A stretch of 64,000 nucleotides of DNA from Pseudomonas mangiferae (GCF_007109405.1 NZ_VJOY01000018.1:1-64000), one strand, 5' to 3'. Positions 11,055 to 20,718 are shown, counted from the stretch's first letter. The notes: generated from the sequence alone by a model not told the origin. Numbers and translations: made by a program.

Positions 11055-11083
11055 TGTCGAGGCGTTGAACTCTTCTATATAAT
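11055..11083 (+). promoter_or_regulatory. Likely ffh promoter
   Basis: There is a perfect TATAAT at 11078-11083 with only a weak -35 match at 11055-11060. It lies about 75 bases before ffh in the divergent intergenic region. Confidence 0.5.
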
Positions 11084-11157
11084 CCGCGGCCTGTCGCATT
11101 GCCCGGGCGCGCTCGCCGTCGCCACGGCCTCCGCCTCCACGTTTCCAAGGAACGCGC

Positions 11158-12534
11158 ATGTTCGAAAACCTCACAGACCGCCTCTCGCAGACGCTGCGCC
11201 ACGTCACCGGCAAGGCCAAGCTGAGCGAGGAGAACATCAAGGACACCCTGCGCGAGGTCCGCATGGCCTTGCTGGAGGCGGACGTCGCGCTGCCGGTGGT
11301 CAAGGACTTCGTCAACAAGGTCAAGGAGCGGGCGGTGGGCACCGAGGTGTCCAAGAGCCTGACCCCGGGCCAGGCGTTCGTGAAGGTGGTGCGCGCCGAG
11401 CTGGAAGAGTTGATGGGCGCGGCCAACGAGGACCTGGCGCTGAACGCGGCGCCGCCCGCGGTGATCCTGATGGCCGGCCTGCAGGGCGCGGGCAAGACCA
11501 CCACCGCCGGCAAGCTGGCGCGCTTCCTCAAGGAGCGCAAGAAGAAGACGGTGATGGTGGTGTCCGCCGACGTCTACCGCCCGGCGGCCATCAAGCAGCT
11601 GGAAACCCTCGCCGGGGAAGTCGGGGTGACTTTCTTCCCCTCCGACCTGAGCCAGAAGCCGGTGGCCATCGCCGAGGCGGCGATCCGCGAGGCCAAGCTC
11701 AAGTTCATCGACGTGGTCATCGTCGATACCGCCGGTCGCTTGCACGTCGACGCCGAGATGATGGACGAGATCAAGGCCGTCCACGGCGCGATCCGCCCGG
11801 TGGAGACCCTGTTCGTGGTGGACGCCATGACCGGTCAGGACGCCGCCAACACCGCCAAGGCCTTCAATGACGCATTGCCCCTGACCGGCGTGGTGCTGAC
11901 CAAGGTGGACGGCGACGCCCGTGGCGGCGCGGCGCTGTCGGTGCGGGCCATCACCGGCAAGCCGATCAAGTTCCTCGGCATGGGCGAGAAGAGCGAGGCG
12001 CTCGACCCGTTCCACCCGGACCGCATCGCGTCGCGCATCCTCGGCATGGGCGACGTGCTCAGCCTGATCGAGCAGGCCGAGCAGAACCTGGATCGCGAGA
12101 AGGCCGAGAAGCTCACCAAGAAGCTGAAGAAGGGCAAGGGCTTCGACCTGGAAGACTTCCGCGACCAGTTGCAGCAGATGAAGAACATGGGCGGCCTCGG
12201 CGGCCTCATGGACAAGCTGCCGATGCTCGGCGGCCTCAACCTGGGGCAGATGGGCAACGCCCAGAACGTCGCGGAGAAGCAGTTCAAGCAGATGGAGGCG
12301 ATCATCGACTCCATGACCCCGGCGGAGCGCCGCGACCCGGACATCATCAGCGGCTCGCGCAAGCGGCGCATCGCCCTGGGCTCGGGCACCCAGGTCCAGG
12401 ACGTGGGCAAGCTCATCAAGCAGCACAAGCAGATGCAGAAGATGATGAAGAAATTCACCGCCAAGGGCGGCATGGCGAAGATGATGCGCGGCCTGGGCGG
12501 CATGCTCCCCGGCGGCGGCATGCCCAAGCTGTGA
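11158..12534 (+). CDS. ffh: Signal recognition particle protein Ffh
   Basis: The 458-residue SRP54-type GTPase binds 4.5S RNA and signal sequences of nascent inner-membrane proteins and docks with FtsY. The N domain (about 1-90) is followed by the G domain with [25 protein letters not shown] and [11 protein letters not shown] methionine-rich M domain at the C-terminus is interrupted by [13 protein letters not shown], the RNA-binding element. AAGGA precedes the ATG. The GC-rich hairpin at 12540-12557 has no U-run and does not obviously end the transcript before rpsP. Confidence 0.98.
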   Translation: MFENLTDRLSQTLRHVTGKAKLSEENIKDTLREVRMALLEADVALPVVKDFVNKVKERAVGTEVSKSLTPGQAFVKVVRAELEELMGAANEDLALNAAPPAVILMAGLQGAGKTTTAGKLARFLKERKKKTVMVVSADVYRPAAIKQLETLAGEVGVTFFPSDLSQKPVAIAEAAIREAKLKFIDVVIVDTAGRLHVDAEMMDEIKAVHGAIRPVETLFVVDAMTGQDAANTAKAFNDALPLTGVVLTKVDGDARGGAALSVRAITGKPIKFLGMGEKSEALDPFHPDRIASRILGMGDVLSLIEQAEQNLDREKAEKLTKKLKKGKGFDLEDFRDQLQQMKNMGGLGGLMDKLPMLGGLNLGQMGNAQNVAEKQFKQMEAIIDSMTPAERRDPDIISGSRKRRIALGSGTQVQDVGKLIKQHKQMQKMMKKFTAKGGMAKMMRGLGGMLPGGGMPKL

Positions 12535-12586
12535 GCGGCGCGGCCCGCCCGGGCCGCTACCGTTGAGAGCGCCGGCTAAAAAGGCA

Positions 12587-12615
12587 TTTGCAAACCGCCG
12601 GATAACCCTTAGAAT
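12587..12615 (+). promoter_or_regulatory. Likely promoter of the rpsP-rimM-trmD-rplS operon
   Basis: TTTGCA (12587-12592) and TAGAAT (12610-12615) are spaced by 17 bases, about 75 bases upstream of rpsP. The surroundings are locally AT-richer than the neighbouring genes. Confidence 0.6.
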
Positions 12616-12688
12616 ATGCGGCCTTTCGGGCCCATGGCCCAGCCTGCAATCTCGTTTTGCAAAGCACCGACTACAGGAACGAAGTTCA

Positions 12689-12940
12689 ATGGTAACCATC
12701 CGTCTTGCCCGTGGCGGCTCCAAGAAGCGCCCCTTCTACCACCTGACCGTGACCAACAGCCGCAATGCGCGCGACGGTCGTTTCGTGGAGCGTATCGGTT
12801 TCTTCAACCCGATCGCCACTGGCGCTGAAGTGAAGCTCTCCGTGGACCAGGAACGCGCCAACTACTGGCTGAGCCAGGGCGCCCAGCCGTCCGAGCGCGT
12901 CGCTCAACTGCTGAAGGAAGCGGCCAAGGCTGCTGCCTGA
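12689..12940 (+). CDS. rpsP: 30S ribosomal protein S16
   Basis: The 83-residue protein starts [19 protein letters not shown], the typical bS16 opening, and has normal length. It binds 16S rRNA early in 30S assembly. It is the first gene of the conserved rpsP-rimM-trmD-rplS operon; rimM starts 17 bases downstream. The start at 12689 removes an upstream extension that has no family similarity. Confidence 0.98.
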   Translation: MVTIRLARGGSKKRPFYHLTVTNSRNARDGRFVERIGFFNPIATGAEVKLSVDQERANYWLSQGAQPSERVAQLLKEAAKAAA

Positions 12941-12957
12941 GCACGCTCCCAACCGAC

Positions 12958-13494
12958 ATGACCACGCTCCCGGCGCCTGCCGATGACCTCATTGTTCTCG
13001 GCACGATCACGTCGGTGCATGGCATACGGGGTGAAGTGAAGGTCTACTCCTTCACCGATCCGCTGGACAACCTGCTGGAGTATCGCCACTGGACGCTTCG
13101 GCGCGAGGGCGAGAGCCGGCAGGCCGAGCTGGTCTCGGGACGCCTGCAGGGCAAGGTCCTGGTGGCCAAGCTCAAGGGGCTGGACGATCGCGAGATCGCC
13201 CGCACCTACGCCGGCTACGACATCTGCGTGCCGCGCAGTGAACTGCCCGTATTGGACGACGACGAATACTACTGGTACCAGCTCGAAGGCCTGAGGGTCA
13301 TCGATCTGGAGGGCCGGTTGTTCGGCGTCATCGACCACCTGCTGGAAACCGGCGCCAACGACGTCATCGTCGTCAAACCGTGCACCGGCAGCCTGGACGA
13401 TCGCGAGCGCCTGCTGCCCTACACGGAGCAGTGCGTGCGTTCGGTGGACCTGGCGGCCGGCGAGATGCGGGTCGACTGGGACGTGGATTTCTGA
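12958..13494 (+). CDS. rimM: Ribosome maturation factor RimM
   Basis: This 178-residue protein has the two beta-barrel domains of RimM. The N-terminal half contains [19 protein letters not shown], and the C-terminal PRC barrel contains [16 protein letters not shown] followed by NDVIVV. RimM helps 30S head assembly around S19 and 16S rRNA helices. It lies in the ribosomal operon with trmD starting four bases after its stop, as in other gammaproteobacteria. Confidence 0.97.
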   Translation: MTTLPAPADDLIVLGTITSVHGIRGEVKVYSFTDPLDNLLEYRHWTLRREGESRQAELVSGRLQGKVLVAKLKGLDDREIARTYAGYDICVPRSELPVLDDDEYYWYQLEGLRVIDLEGRLFGVIDHLLETGANDVIVVKPCTGSLDDRERLLPYTEQCVRSVDLAAGEMRVDWDVDF

Positions 13495-13498
13495 GTCC

Positions 13499-14281
13499 AT
13501 GTGCGCCATGCGGGTCGACGTCATCAGCATCTTTCCGGAGATGTTCGCCGCCATCGGCGAGTACGGCATCACCAGCCGGGCGATGAAGCAGGGGTTGTTG
13601 CAGTTGACCTGCTGGAATCCCCGGACCTTCACCGAAGACCGTCACCAGACCGTGGATGACCGGCCCTTCGGCGGCGGCCCCGGCATGGTGATGAAGATTC
13701 AGCCCCTGGAACGTGCCCTGGCTGCTGCCAGGCAATCGGCCGGGGAGGGGGCGAAGGTGATCTACCTGTCGCCCCAAGGCCGCCCGCTTCGGCAGGCGGC
13801 CGTGCGCGACCTGGCGAACGAGGAGGCGTTGATCCTCATCGCCGGTCGCTACGAAGGCATCGACGAGCGCTTCATCGAGGCGCACGTCGACGAGGAATGG
13901 TCGATCGGCGATTACGTGTTGTCCGGCGGTGAGCTGCCGGCGATGGTGCTGATCGACGCGGTGACCCGCCTGTTGCCCGGCGCGCTGGGCCATGCGGATT
14001 CCGCCGAGGAGGATTCGTTTACCGACGGCCTGCTCGACTGCCCTCATTACACCCGACCCGAGGTGTATGAGGGTAAAGGTGTTCCACCGGTGCTGCTCAG
14101 CGGCAACCACGAACACATCCGGCGCTGGCGTTTGCAGCAGTCCCTCGGACGGACCTACGAACGACGCGCCGATCTTCTGGATTGCCGCTCGCTTTCTGGA
14201 GAAGAACAGAAGCTGCTGACGGAGTACCTCCGCCAGCGGGACGATAGTCAACGTATCGATGGCGAACCCGGTTCGTCTTAG
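13499..14281 (+). CDS. trmD: tRNA (guanine-37-N1)-methyltransferase
   Basis: The 260-residue SPOUT-class enzyme methylates G37 of tRNAs using SAM, preventing frameshifts. Typical segments include [35 protein letters not shown] and the knot region [12 protein letters not shown] second in-frame ATG at 13508 is an alternative start; neither has a strong ribosome-binding site, consistent with coupling to rimM. It is the third gene of the rpsP operon. Confidence 0.97.
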   Translation: MCAMRVDVISIFPEMFAAIGEYGITSRAMKQGLLQLTCWNPRTFTEDRHQTVDDRPFGGGPGMVMKIQPLERALAAARQSAGEGAKVIYLSPQGRPLRQAAVRDLANEEALILIAGRYEGIDERFIEAHVDEEWSIGDYVLSGGELPAMVLIDAVTRLLPGALGHADSAEEDSFTDGLLDCPHYTRPEVYEGKGVPPVLLSGNHEHIRRWRLQQSLGRTYERRADLLDCRSLSGEEQKLLTEYLRQRDDSQRIDGEPGSS

Positions 14282-14290
14282 GAGCACAGC

Positions 14291-14641
14291 ATGACCAACA
14301 AGATCATTCAGCAACTCGAAGCTGAACAAATGAGCAAAGAGATCCCGGCGTTCGCCCCCGGCGACACCGTGGTCGTACAGGTGAAAGTGAAGGAAGGCGA
14401 CCGTTCCCGCCTGCAGGCCTTCGAAGGCGTGGTCATCGGCAAGCGTAATCGCGGCCTGAACAGCGCGTTCACCGTGCGCAAGATCTCCAGCGGCGTGGGC
14501 GTCGAGCGTACCTTCCAGACCTACTCCCCGCTGGTCGACAGCATCAGCGTCAAGCGCCGCGGCGACGTGCGCAAGGCCAAGCTTTACTACCTCCGCAACC
14601 TGTCCGGCAAGGCTGCGCGCATCAAGGAAAAACTGGCCTGA
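14291..14641 (+). CDS. rplS: 50S ribosomal protein L19
   Basis: The 116-residue bL19 has the expected [20 protein letters not shown] and [14 protein letters not shown] segments and an AGGAG ribosome-binding site. It sits at the 30S-50S interface. It is the last gene of the ribosomal operon and is followed by a strong intrinsic terminator. Confidence 0.98.
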   Translation: MTNKIIQQLEAEQMSKEIPAFAPGDTVVVQVKVKEGDRSRLQAFEGVVIGKRNRGLNSAFTVRKISSGVGVERTFQTYSPLVDSISVKRRGDVRKAKLYYLRNLSGKAARIKEKLA

Positions 14642-14662
14642 GGCCGGTCTTCCGTTCGAACG

Positions 14663-14690
14663 GAGCAGCCCTCGGGCTGCTCTTTTCGTT
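14663..14690 (+). terminator. Intrinsic terminator of the ribosomal operon
   Basis: The perfect eight-base stem GAGCAGCC/GGCTGCTC with a CTCG loop is followed by TTTTCGTTT, directly after rplS. Confidence 0.9.
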
Positions 14691-14767
14691 TCTGGCGTAC
14701 CCTCCGTATGTCCGCGTCGCCCAAGACGGGCGCTGATCGTCACCCACTCGACCCGTTGCCGATGCCA

Positions 14768-15664
14768 ATGGCCGTACTCGACCATCCGCTGATCGACCGC
14801 TACCTCGATGCCCTCTGGCTGGAGAAAGGCCTGTCGGCGCATACCCGGGCGGCCTATCACAGCGACCTCGGGCATTACCATGCCTGGCTGCACCAACGTG
14901 GCCTGGAACTCGAGCACGCCGGGCGCGAGCCGATCCTCAACTACCTGGCCTGGCGCCTGGGCGAGGGCTACAAGGCGCGCTCCACGGCACGGTTTCTCTC
15001 CGGCCTGCGGGGCTTTTACCGGTTCCTGCTGCGGGAGCGCCTGGTAATGGTCGACCCCACCTTGCAGGTAGAGATGCCGCAACTCGGCCGTCCCCTGCCC
15101 AAGTCGCTGTCCGAGCAGGATGTGGAAAGCCTGCTGGCTGCGCCCGAGGTGGACGACCCCCTGGGCCTGCGGGACCGCGCGATGCTGGAAGTGCTCTATG
15201 CCTGCGGGCTGCGGGTCAGCGAGCTGGTGGGCCTGACCCTGGAGCAGGTCAACCTGCGCCAGGGCGTGGTGCGGGTGACCGGCAAGGGTGACAAGGAGCG
15301 CCTGGTGCCGCTGGGGGAAGAGGCCATCGCCTGGCTGGAGCGCTATCAGCGGGAAGCGCGTCCGCTGTTGCTGGCGGGCAAGCCCAGCGACGTGCTGTTC
15401 CCCAGCCTGCGGGGCGAACAGATGACCCGCCAGACCTTCTGGCATCGGATCAAGCTTCACGCGAAGGTGGCCGGCATCGCCAAGGCGCTGTCGCCCCATA
15501 CCCTGCGGCATGCCTTCGCCACCCACCTGCTCAACCACGGCGCTGACCTGCGGGTGGTGCAGATGCTGTTGGGCCACAGCGACCTTTCTACCACGCAGAT
15601 CTACACCCATATCGCCCGGGCCCGCCTGCAGGACCTGCACGCCCAGCATCACCCGCGCGGCTGA
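14768..15664 (+). CDS. xerD: Site-specific tyrosine recombinase XerD
   Basis: XerD acts with XerC at dif to resolve chromosome dimers during division. The catalytic domain shows CGLRVSELVGL (Arg), SPHTLRHAFATHLL (His-x-x-Arg), LGHSDLSTTQIYTH (His and the Tyr nucleophile). The start at 14768 (MAVLDHPLIDRYLDALWLEKGL) gives 298 residues, the usual length. In-frame starts at 14708 and 14762 would add 20 or 2 residues and cannot be excluded; no strong ribosome-binding site marks any of them. It is followed by dsbC, as in other Pseudomonas. Confidence 0.95.
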   Translation: MAVLDHPLIDRYLDALWLEKGLSAHTRAAYHSDLGHYHAWLHQRGLELEHAGREPILNYLAWRLGEGYKARSTARFLSGLRGFYRFLLRERLVMVDPTLQVEMPQLGRPLPKSLSEQDVESLLAAPEVDDPLGLRDRAMLEVLYACGLRVSELVGLTLEQVNLRQGVVRVTGKGDKERLVPLGEEAIAWLERYQREARPLLLAGKPSDVLFPSLRGEQMTRQTFWHRIKLHAKVAGIAKALSPHTLRHAFATHLLNHGADLRVVQMLLGHSDLSTTQIYTHIARARLQDLHAQHHPRG

Positions 15665-15743
15665 TGATGCCGCTCGGCAGCGGGCCCGGACGGCGCGCCG
15701 GCGATCTGTGGTAGGCTTTTCCCATTCCAGACAGGAGTGCCTC

Positions 15744-16496
15744 ATGCGCGTTTCCCGAATCTTGACCGGCGCGGCGTTCACCCTCGCCGCCGCTTTCGTC
15801 CAGGCCGCTGCTAGCGATCCCGACAAAGCGATCCGGCAGACTCTCACGTCCATCCAGCCCGATCTGCCCATCGAGGCCGTTTCCGAGAGCCCGCTCAACG
15901 GCGTGTTCCAGGTGCACCTCAAGGGTGGCCGCGTCCTCTATGCCAGTGGCGATGGCCAGTACGTCATGCAAGGCATGCTGTTCCATGTGGAAAACGGCGA
16001 GGCGGTGAACCTCACCCAGAAGGCGGAAAGCAAGGGCATTGCCAAGGCGATCGGCAGCATTCCCACCAGCGACATGGTGGTGTTTGCGCCGAAGAATCCC
16101 AAGACCCACATCACCGTGTTCACCGACACCGACTGTGGTTATTGCCAAAAGCTGCACAGCGAAGTCGCCGAGCTGAACCGCGAAGGCGTCGAGGTGCGTT
16201 ACGTGGCGTTCCCGCGCCAGGGCATCGGTTCACACGGCTACAACACCCTGGTCAGCGTCTGGTGCTCCAAGGATCGCCAGGCGGCCATGAACAAGGCGAA
16301 GAACCGCGAGGACATTCCGCCGGCCCAATGCGACAACCCGGTGGCGCGCGAGTACCAGCTCGGCCAGTCCATCGGCGTCAACGGCACCCCCGCGGTCGTG
16401 CTGGCCGACGGCCAGTTGATCCCCGGCTACCAGCCGGCCCCCGACCTGGCGAAGATCGCCCTGGCGGCCAGCAAGGCGGCCACCCAGGCCAACTGA
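15744..16496 (+). CDS. dsbC: Periplasmic thiol:disulfide interchange protein DsbC
   Basis: The 250-residue product has a signal peptide (about residues 1-22), an N-terminal dimerisation domain and a thioredoxin-like domain. The active site is Cys131-Gly-Tyr-Cys134 in TDTDCGYCQKLH. The cis-Pro region NGTPAVVLADG is present. DsbC isomerises wrong disulfides in periplasmic proteins and is kept reduced by DsbD. The ATG follows AGGAG. A TAGGCT -10-like element at 15712-15717 may give it its own promoter. Confidence 0.95.
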   Translation: MRVSRILTGAAFTLAAAFVQAAASDPDKAIRQTLTSIQPDLPIEAVSESPLNGVFQVHLKGGRVLYASGDGQYVMQGMLFHVENGEAVNLTQKAESKGIAKAIGSIPTSDMVVFAPKNPKTHITVFTDTDCGYCQKLHSEVAELNREGVEVRYVAFPRQGIGSHGYNTLVSVWCSKDRQAAMNKAKNREDIPPAQCDNPVAREYQLGQSIGVNGTPAVVLADGQLIPGYQPAPDLAKIALAASKAATQAN

Positions 16497-16607
16497 GCCT
16501 GACCGCTCATCGGCCGCGGCGTCCTGCCGCGGCTTTCCTGGCAACCCTCCGGGTCGCTCCGGCTCGAACAGGTAACGGGTTCGCCCCGGTCCACCGGAGG
16601 AGATGCC

Positions 16608-17096
16608 ATGAAACTCGAAGGGTCCTGCCATTGCCGCGCCGTGCGGTTTTCCCTGGAATCCGCCCAGCCCTATCCCTTCATGCGCTGCTATTGCTCCATC
16701 TGTCGCAAGACGGCGGGCGCCGGTGGCTACGCCATCAACCTGGGCGGCGACAACCGGACCCTGAAGATCCAGGGGCGCGAGCACGTCGCGGTCTACCGGG
16801 CGCGCTTGGAGAATGCCGAAGGGGGCACCACCCTTAGCTCCGGTCACCGGCACTTCTGCAAGACCTGCGGCAGCGCCCTGTGGCTGTGGGATTCCAACTG
16901 GCCGGACCTGGTGCACCCCCACGCGTCGGCCATTGACACGCCACTGCCGGTGCCGCCTGAGCACACCCACCTGATGCTGGACGCCAAGCCCGCCTGGGTG
17001 GAGCTGCAGAAGGGTCCCCGCGACCAGTGCTTCGCCGAATATCCCGAGGAGTCCCTGGCCGACTGGCACGCCCGCCTCGGCCTGGACGGTCGCTGA
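16608..17096 (+). CDS. GFA-family (glutathione-dependent formaldehyde-activating enzyme-like) zinc protein
   Basis: This 162-residue protein begins with a GSCHCRAVRF motif and has CYCSICRKTAGAG and FCKTCGSALWLWD. That is the cysteine pattern (CxC, CxxC, CxxC) of the GFA/CENP-V zinc-binding fold. The founding member was proposed to condense formaldehyde with glutathione, but most family members have unknown substrates. The start has a strong GGAGGAG site. It lies alone between dsbC and hom and is probably not part of the threonine operon. Confidence 0.85.
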   Translation: MKLEGSCHCRAVRFSLESAQPYPFMRCYCSICRKTAGAGGYAINLGGDNRTLKIQGREHVAVYRARLENAEGGTTLSSGHRHFCKTCGSALWLWDSNWPDLVHPHASAIDTPLPVPPEHTHLMLDAKPAWVELQKGPRDQCFAEYPEESLADWHARLGLDGR

Positions 17097-17133
17097 ACCC
17101 CGTCCATCGCAGGTCGCGCCCGGTCCGCGCCAT

Positions 17134-17162
17134 TTGACTAAAGACCGGACGCTTCGTAATGT
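17134..17162 (+). promoter_or_regulatory. Likely promoter of hom-thrC
   Basis: TTGACT (17134-17139) and TAATGT (17157-17162) are spaced by 17 bases, about 55 bases upstream of the chosen hom start. Confidence 0.5.
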
Positions 17163-17218
17163 TCGGCTCCTTTTCCTTGGTCGGATCGCCGACCGTCTGC
17201 AGTAATGGGGAGCGCAGC

Positions 17219-18523
17219 GTGAATCCGGTCAAAGTAGGCATCTGTGGGTTGGGGACCGTCGGGGGCGGCACCTTCAATGTACTCAAGCGAAACGCCGAGG
17301 AAATCGCCCGCCGTGCCGGCCGCGAGATCGAAGTGGCCCAGATCGCTGCCCGTCGTCCCAACCCGAAGTGCGAAACCGGCGAAACCCCCCTCACCGCCGA
17401 CATTTTCGCCCTGGCGGACAACCCCGAGATCGACATCGTCGTCGAGTTGATCGGCGGCTACACCCTGGCCCGCGACCTGGTGCTCAAGGCCATCGACAAT
17501 GGCAAGCACGTGGTGACCGCCAACAAGGCGCTGATCGCCGTGCACGGCAACGAGATCTTCGCCCGCGCCCGGGCCAAGGGGGTGATCGTCGCCTTCGAGG
17601 CAGCGGTGGCCGGCGGCATCCCGGTGATCAAGGCGATCCGCGAGGGCCTTGCCGCCAACCGCATCGACTGGCTGGCGGGCATCATCAACGGCACCGGCAA
17701 CTTCATCCTCAGCGAGATGCGCGAGAAAGGCCGCGCCTTCGCCGACGTGCTGCAGGAAGCCCAGGCCCTGGGCTACGCCGAGGCTGACCCGACCTTCGAC
17801 GTCGAAGGCATCGACGCCGCCCACAAGCTGACCATCCTCGCCTCCATCGCCTTCGGCATCCCGCTGCAATTCGACAAGGCCTATACCGAGGGCATCAGCC
17901 GCCTCACCAGCGCCGACGTCGGCTATGCCGAGGCCCTGGGCTACCGGATCAAGCACTTGGGCGTGGCACGCCGCACCGCCAGCGGCTTCGAGCTGCGGGT
18001 ACACCCCACCCTGATCCCTGCCGACCGCCTGATCGCCAACGTCAATGGGGTGATGAATGCGGTGATGGTGCATGGCGATGCCGTGGGCAGCACCCTGTTC
18101 TACGGCTCCGGCGCCGGCATGGAGCCCACTGCTTCGGCGGTGGTGGCGGACCTGGTGGACGTGGTGCGGGCTATGACCTCGGACCCGGAGAACCGCGTGC
18201 CGCACCTGGCGTTCCAGCCCGACTCGCTGTCGGATCACCCGATCCTGCCCATCGACGCCTGCGAGAGCGCCTACTACCTGCGTATCCAGGCCAAGGATCA
18301 CCCGGGTGTGCTGGCCCAGGTGGCCACCATCCTCTCGGAGCGCGGCATCAACATCGAGTCGATCATGCAGAAGGAGGTCGAGGAGCACGACGGCCTGGTG
18401 CCGATGATCCTGGTCACTCACCGCGTGGTGGAAGCGCGCATCGACGACGCCATCTCCGCCCTGGAAAGCCTGGAAGGGGTGTCCGGCAAGGTGGTGCGGA
18501 TCCGCGTCGAACAACTGAATTGA
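17219..18523 (+). CDS. hom: Homoserine dehydrogenase
   Basis: The enzyme reduces aspartate semialdehyde to homoserine for threonine and methionine synthesis. The N-terminal Rossmann motif KVGICGLGTVGGGT, the catalytic region GIINGTGNFIL and a C-terminal ACT domain (YYLRIQAKDHPGVLAQVA) are intact. The GTG at 17219 is chosen: it follows GGGGAG by seven bases and gives 434 residues, the usual Pseudomonas length. An upstream in-frame ATG at 17159 would overlap the promoter. It is followed by thrC 73 bases downstream, forming a threonine unit. Confidence 0.96.
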   Translation: MNPVKVGICGLGTVGGGTFNVLKRNAEEIARRAGREIEVAQIAARRPNPKCETGETPLTADIFALADNPEIDIVVELIGGYTLARDLVLKAIDNGKHVVTANKALIAVHGNEIFARARAKGVIVAFEAAVAGGIPVIKAIREGLAANRIDWLAGIINGTGNFILSEMREKGRAFADVLQEAQALGYAEADPTFDVEGIDAAHKLTILASIAFGIPLQFDKAYTEGISRLTSADVGYAEALGYRIKHLGVARRTASGFELRVHPTLIPADRLIANVNGVMNAVMVHGDAVGSTLFYGSGAGMEPTASAVVADLVDVVRAMTSDPENRVPHLAFQPDSLSDHPILPIDACESAYYLRIQAKDHPGVLAQVATILSERGINIESIMQKEVEEHDGLVPMILVTHRVVEARIDDAISALESLEGVSGKVVRIRVEQLN

Positions 18524-18596
18524 CCGGCCGACCCGCCGCGACTCACCGGCCGTCACGGCCCTCACGGTTCGCCACCCAACGCGAAGGTTTTTGAAG

Positions 18597-20021
18597 ATGC
18601 GCTACATCAGTACCCGCGGCCAAGCCCCCGCCCTGAATTTCGAAGACGTGCTGCTCGCCGGCCTGGCCAGCGACGGCGGCCTCTACGTGCCGGAAAGCCT
18701 GCCCCGCTTCACCCTGGAGGAAATCGGCTCCTGGGCCGGCCTGTCGTACCCGGAACTGGCCTTCCGGGTGATGCGGCCCTTCGTCGCCGGCAGCATCGCC
18801 GACGCCGATTTCCGCCGCATCCTGGAGGAAACCTACGCCACCGGTCCCCAGGGCGTGTTCGCCCACTCTGCGGTGGCGCCACTGCGCCAGCTAGGCGGCA
18901 ACGAGTGGGTGATGGAGCTGTTCCACGGCCCGACCCTGGCCTTCAAAGACTTCGCCCTGCAGCTGCTGGGCCGCCTGCTGGACCACGTGCTGGCCAAGCG
19001 TGGCGAGCGGGTGGTGATCATCGGCGCCACCTCCGGCGATACCGGCTCGGCCGCCATCGAAGGCTGCCGCCGCTGCGACAACGTGGACATCTTCATCCTC
19101 CACCCGCACCAGCGGGTGTCCGAGGTCCAGCGCCGGCAGATGACCTCGGTGTTCGGCGACAACATCCACAACATCGCCATCGAGGGCAACTTCGACGACT
19201 GCCAGGAGATGGTCAAGGCCAGCTTTGCCGACCAGTCGTTCCTCAAGGGCACCCGCCTGGTGGCGGTGAACTCCATCAACTGGGCGCGGATCATGGCCCA
19301 GATTGTCTATTACTTCCATGCGGCGCTGCAGCTCGGCGCGCCGGCGCGCTCCGTGGCGTTCTCGGTGCCCACCGGTAACTTCGGCGACATCTTCGCCGGC
19401 TACCTGGCGCGCAACATGGGGCTGCCGATCAACCAGCTGATCGTCGCCACCAACCGCAACGACATCCTGCACCGCTTCATGAGCGGCAACCGCTACGTCA
19501 AGGAAACCCTGCACCCGACCCTGTCGCCGTCCATGGACATCATGGTCTCGTCCAACTTCGAGCGCCTGCTGTTCGACCTGCACGGCCGCAGCGGGGCCGC
19601 CATCGCCGGGCTGATGGACACCTTCCGCCAGGGCGGCGGCTTCAGCGTCGAGGAAGCGCGCTGGACCGAGTCGCGCCGGCTGTTCGATTCCCTGGCGGTG
19701 ACCGACCAGGAGACCTGCGAGACCATCGCCGAGGTGTACCGCGACTGCGGCGAGGTCCTCGACCCCCACACCGCCATCGGCGTGCGCGCCGCGCGGGCCT
19801 GCCGTCGCCATGGCGCCACGCCCATGGTCATCCTCGGCACGGCCCACCCGGTGAAATTCCCCGACGCGGTGCGCCAGGCCGGCGTCGGCCGCGCCCTGGA
19901 TCTGCCCGCCCACCTGACCGACCTGTTGCAGCGGGACGAGCGCTGCACCGTGCTGCCCAACAGCCTGGAAGCGGTGCAGGCCTTCGTCGCCCAGCATGGC
20001 AACCGCGGCAAGCCGCTCTGA
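18597..20021 (+). CDS. thrC: Threonine synthase
   Basis: The 474-residue PLP enzyme converts O-phosphohomoserine to threonine. It starts MRYISTRGQAPALNFEDVLL and has the PLP-lysine segment HGPTLAFKDFALQ. Also visible are ATSGDTGSAAIEGC and the SVPTGNFGDIFAGY phosphate-binding region. The ATG at 18597 follows GAAGG (18583-18587). It is transcribed with hom and followed by a hairpin terminator. Confidence 0.97.
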   Translation: MRYISTRGQAPALNFEDVLLAGLASDGGLYVPESLPRFTLEEIGSWAGLSYPELAFRVMRPFVAGSIADADFRRILEETYATGPQGVFAHSAVAPLRQLGGNEWVMELFHGPTLAFKDFALQLLGRLLDHVLAKRGERVVIIGATSGDTGSAAIEGCRRCDNVDIFILHPHQRVSEVQRRQMTSVFGDNIHNIAIEGNFDDCQEMVKASFADQSFLKGTRLVAVNSINWARIMAQIVYYFHAALQLGAPARSVAFSVPTGNFGDIFAGYLARNMGLPINQLIVATNRNDILHRFMSGNRYVKETLHPTLSPSMDIMVSSNFERLLFDLHGRSGAAIAGLMDTFRQGGGFSVEEARWTESRRLFDSLAVTDQETCETIAEVYRDCGEVLDPHTAIGVRAARACRRHGATPMVILGTAHPVKFPDAVRQAGVGRALDLPAHLTDLLQRDERCTVLPNSLEAVQAFVAQHGNRGKPL

Positions 20022-20048
20022 CACGCCCCACCGCGCGTTGAATGGAAA

Positions 20049-20087
20049 AAGGCCGGCTCGCCGTGAGGGAGCCGGCCTTCTCGCTTG
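20049..20087 (+). terminator. Terminator downstream of thrC
   Basis: The eleven-base stem AAGGCCGGCTC/GAGCCGGCCTT is followed by a poor T-tract (CTCGCTTGT). Its position 27 bases after thrC supports the call. Confidence 0.65.
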
Positions 20088-20180
20088 TGGCTTACGCAGA
20101 ATTACGGTAAGAGTTCATAGAACTTCGGGCTATGAACCGGAGTCAGTGATGAACCTACCACTCTTCTACAGGTGATCGAC

Positions 20181-20465
20181 ATGGACAGCACGATTCAATT
20201 GCTGGTTGATGCCCTGGCACCCTACGAGGTGTCCCTGGGACTTCCCGGTCCCGATGGCGCACGGCTGATTACGCTGCGGAACGAGTCCGGAGAGGCCGTG
20301 GCGAAGCGCCTGGTGCGGGCGTTCGAGCTGAACGACCGTACGCTGCTCACCGACGTGGTGGATGGCCTGCGCCGTGACCTGCTGGTGAGCCGGAACCGCA
20401 TCGACCCGATGGTGGCCGCTGCCGCCCTTGCCCGCAGCCAGCAGCAGGTCTATGCCGCCTGTTGA
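20181..20465 (+). CDS. Small conserved protein, probably DUF3509
   Basis: This 94-residue protein has no signal peptide or membrane helix. Its pattern is a hydrophobic N-terminal segment (IQLLVDALAPYEVSL), a PDGARLITLRN strand pair and a C-terminal VVDGLRRDL helix. It resembles the Pseudomonas-specific DUF3509 family, function unknown. A GTG nine bases upstream is an alternative start. It has its own terminator at 20492. The protein at 37607 has the same overall layout and may be a distant paralogue. Confidence 0.65.
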   Translation: MDSTIQLLVDALAPYEVSLGLPGPDGARLITLRNESGEAVAKRLVRAFELNDRTLLTDVVDGLRRDLLVSRNRIDPMVAAAALARSQQQVYAAC

Positions 20466-20491
20466 GCGTCACGCAAGTCGTGAATCGAAAA

Positions 20492-20517
20492 GAGCCCCGC
20501 CCGTCGGGGCTTTTTTC
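20492..20517 (+). terminator. Intrinsic terminator of the DUF3509-like gene
   Basis: AGCCCCG/CGGGGCT stem with a CCCGT loop, then TTTTTT, 27 bases after the stop codon. Confidence 0.85.
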
Positions 20518-20559
20518 ATTGGGGAACATGATGGGTTCGGGGCGGTCAGTATCTTTACG

Positions 20560-20668
20560 GCGCGTCATACCATTCCGCTCCTATGGTGACCCCACGCGCC
20601 GGCCTGGCTCTCTGAGCCGGGTGTTTAACCCCGAGCCTCCCTCCCCAGGGCTCGGGGTTTATTTTTTT
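20560..20668 (+). ncRNA. Candidate small RNA
   Basis: This gene-free stretch carries two consecutive hairpins: GGCTC-TCT-GAGCC (20606-20618) and an eleven-base stem AACCCCGAGCC/GGCTCGGGGTT (20627-20659) ending in TATTTTTTTCC. A separate terminator for the upstream gene lies before it, at 20492-20517, so the second one probably ends an independent transcript. The 5' end is a guess; no convincing promoter was found. It could instead be a backup terminator. Comparison with known Pseudomonas sRNAs (for example RgsA) would settle this. Confidence 0.4.
20627..20668 (+). terminator. Strong intrinsic terminator
   Basis: A perfect eleven-base GC-rich stem is followed by TATTTTTTTCC on the plus strand. 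The minus strand lacks a T-tract, so it does not serve the NUDIX gene at 20719. Confidence 0.9.
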
Positions 20669-20718
20669 CCGCTTCTGGAAAAATGTCTTCCCGATCGACT
20701 TCCGCCGGCACGCCTCGC

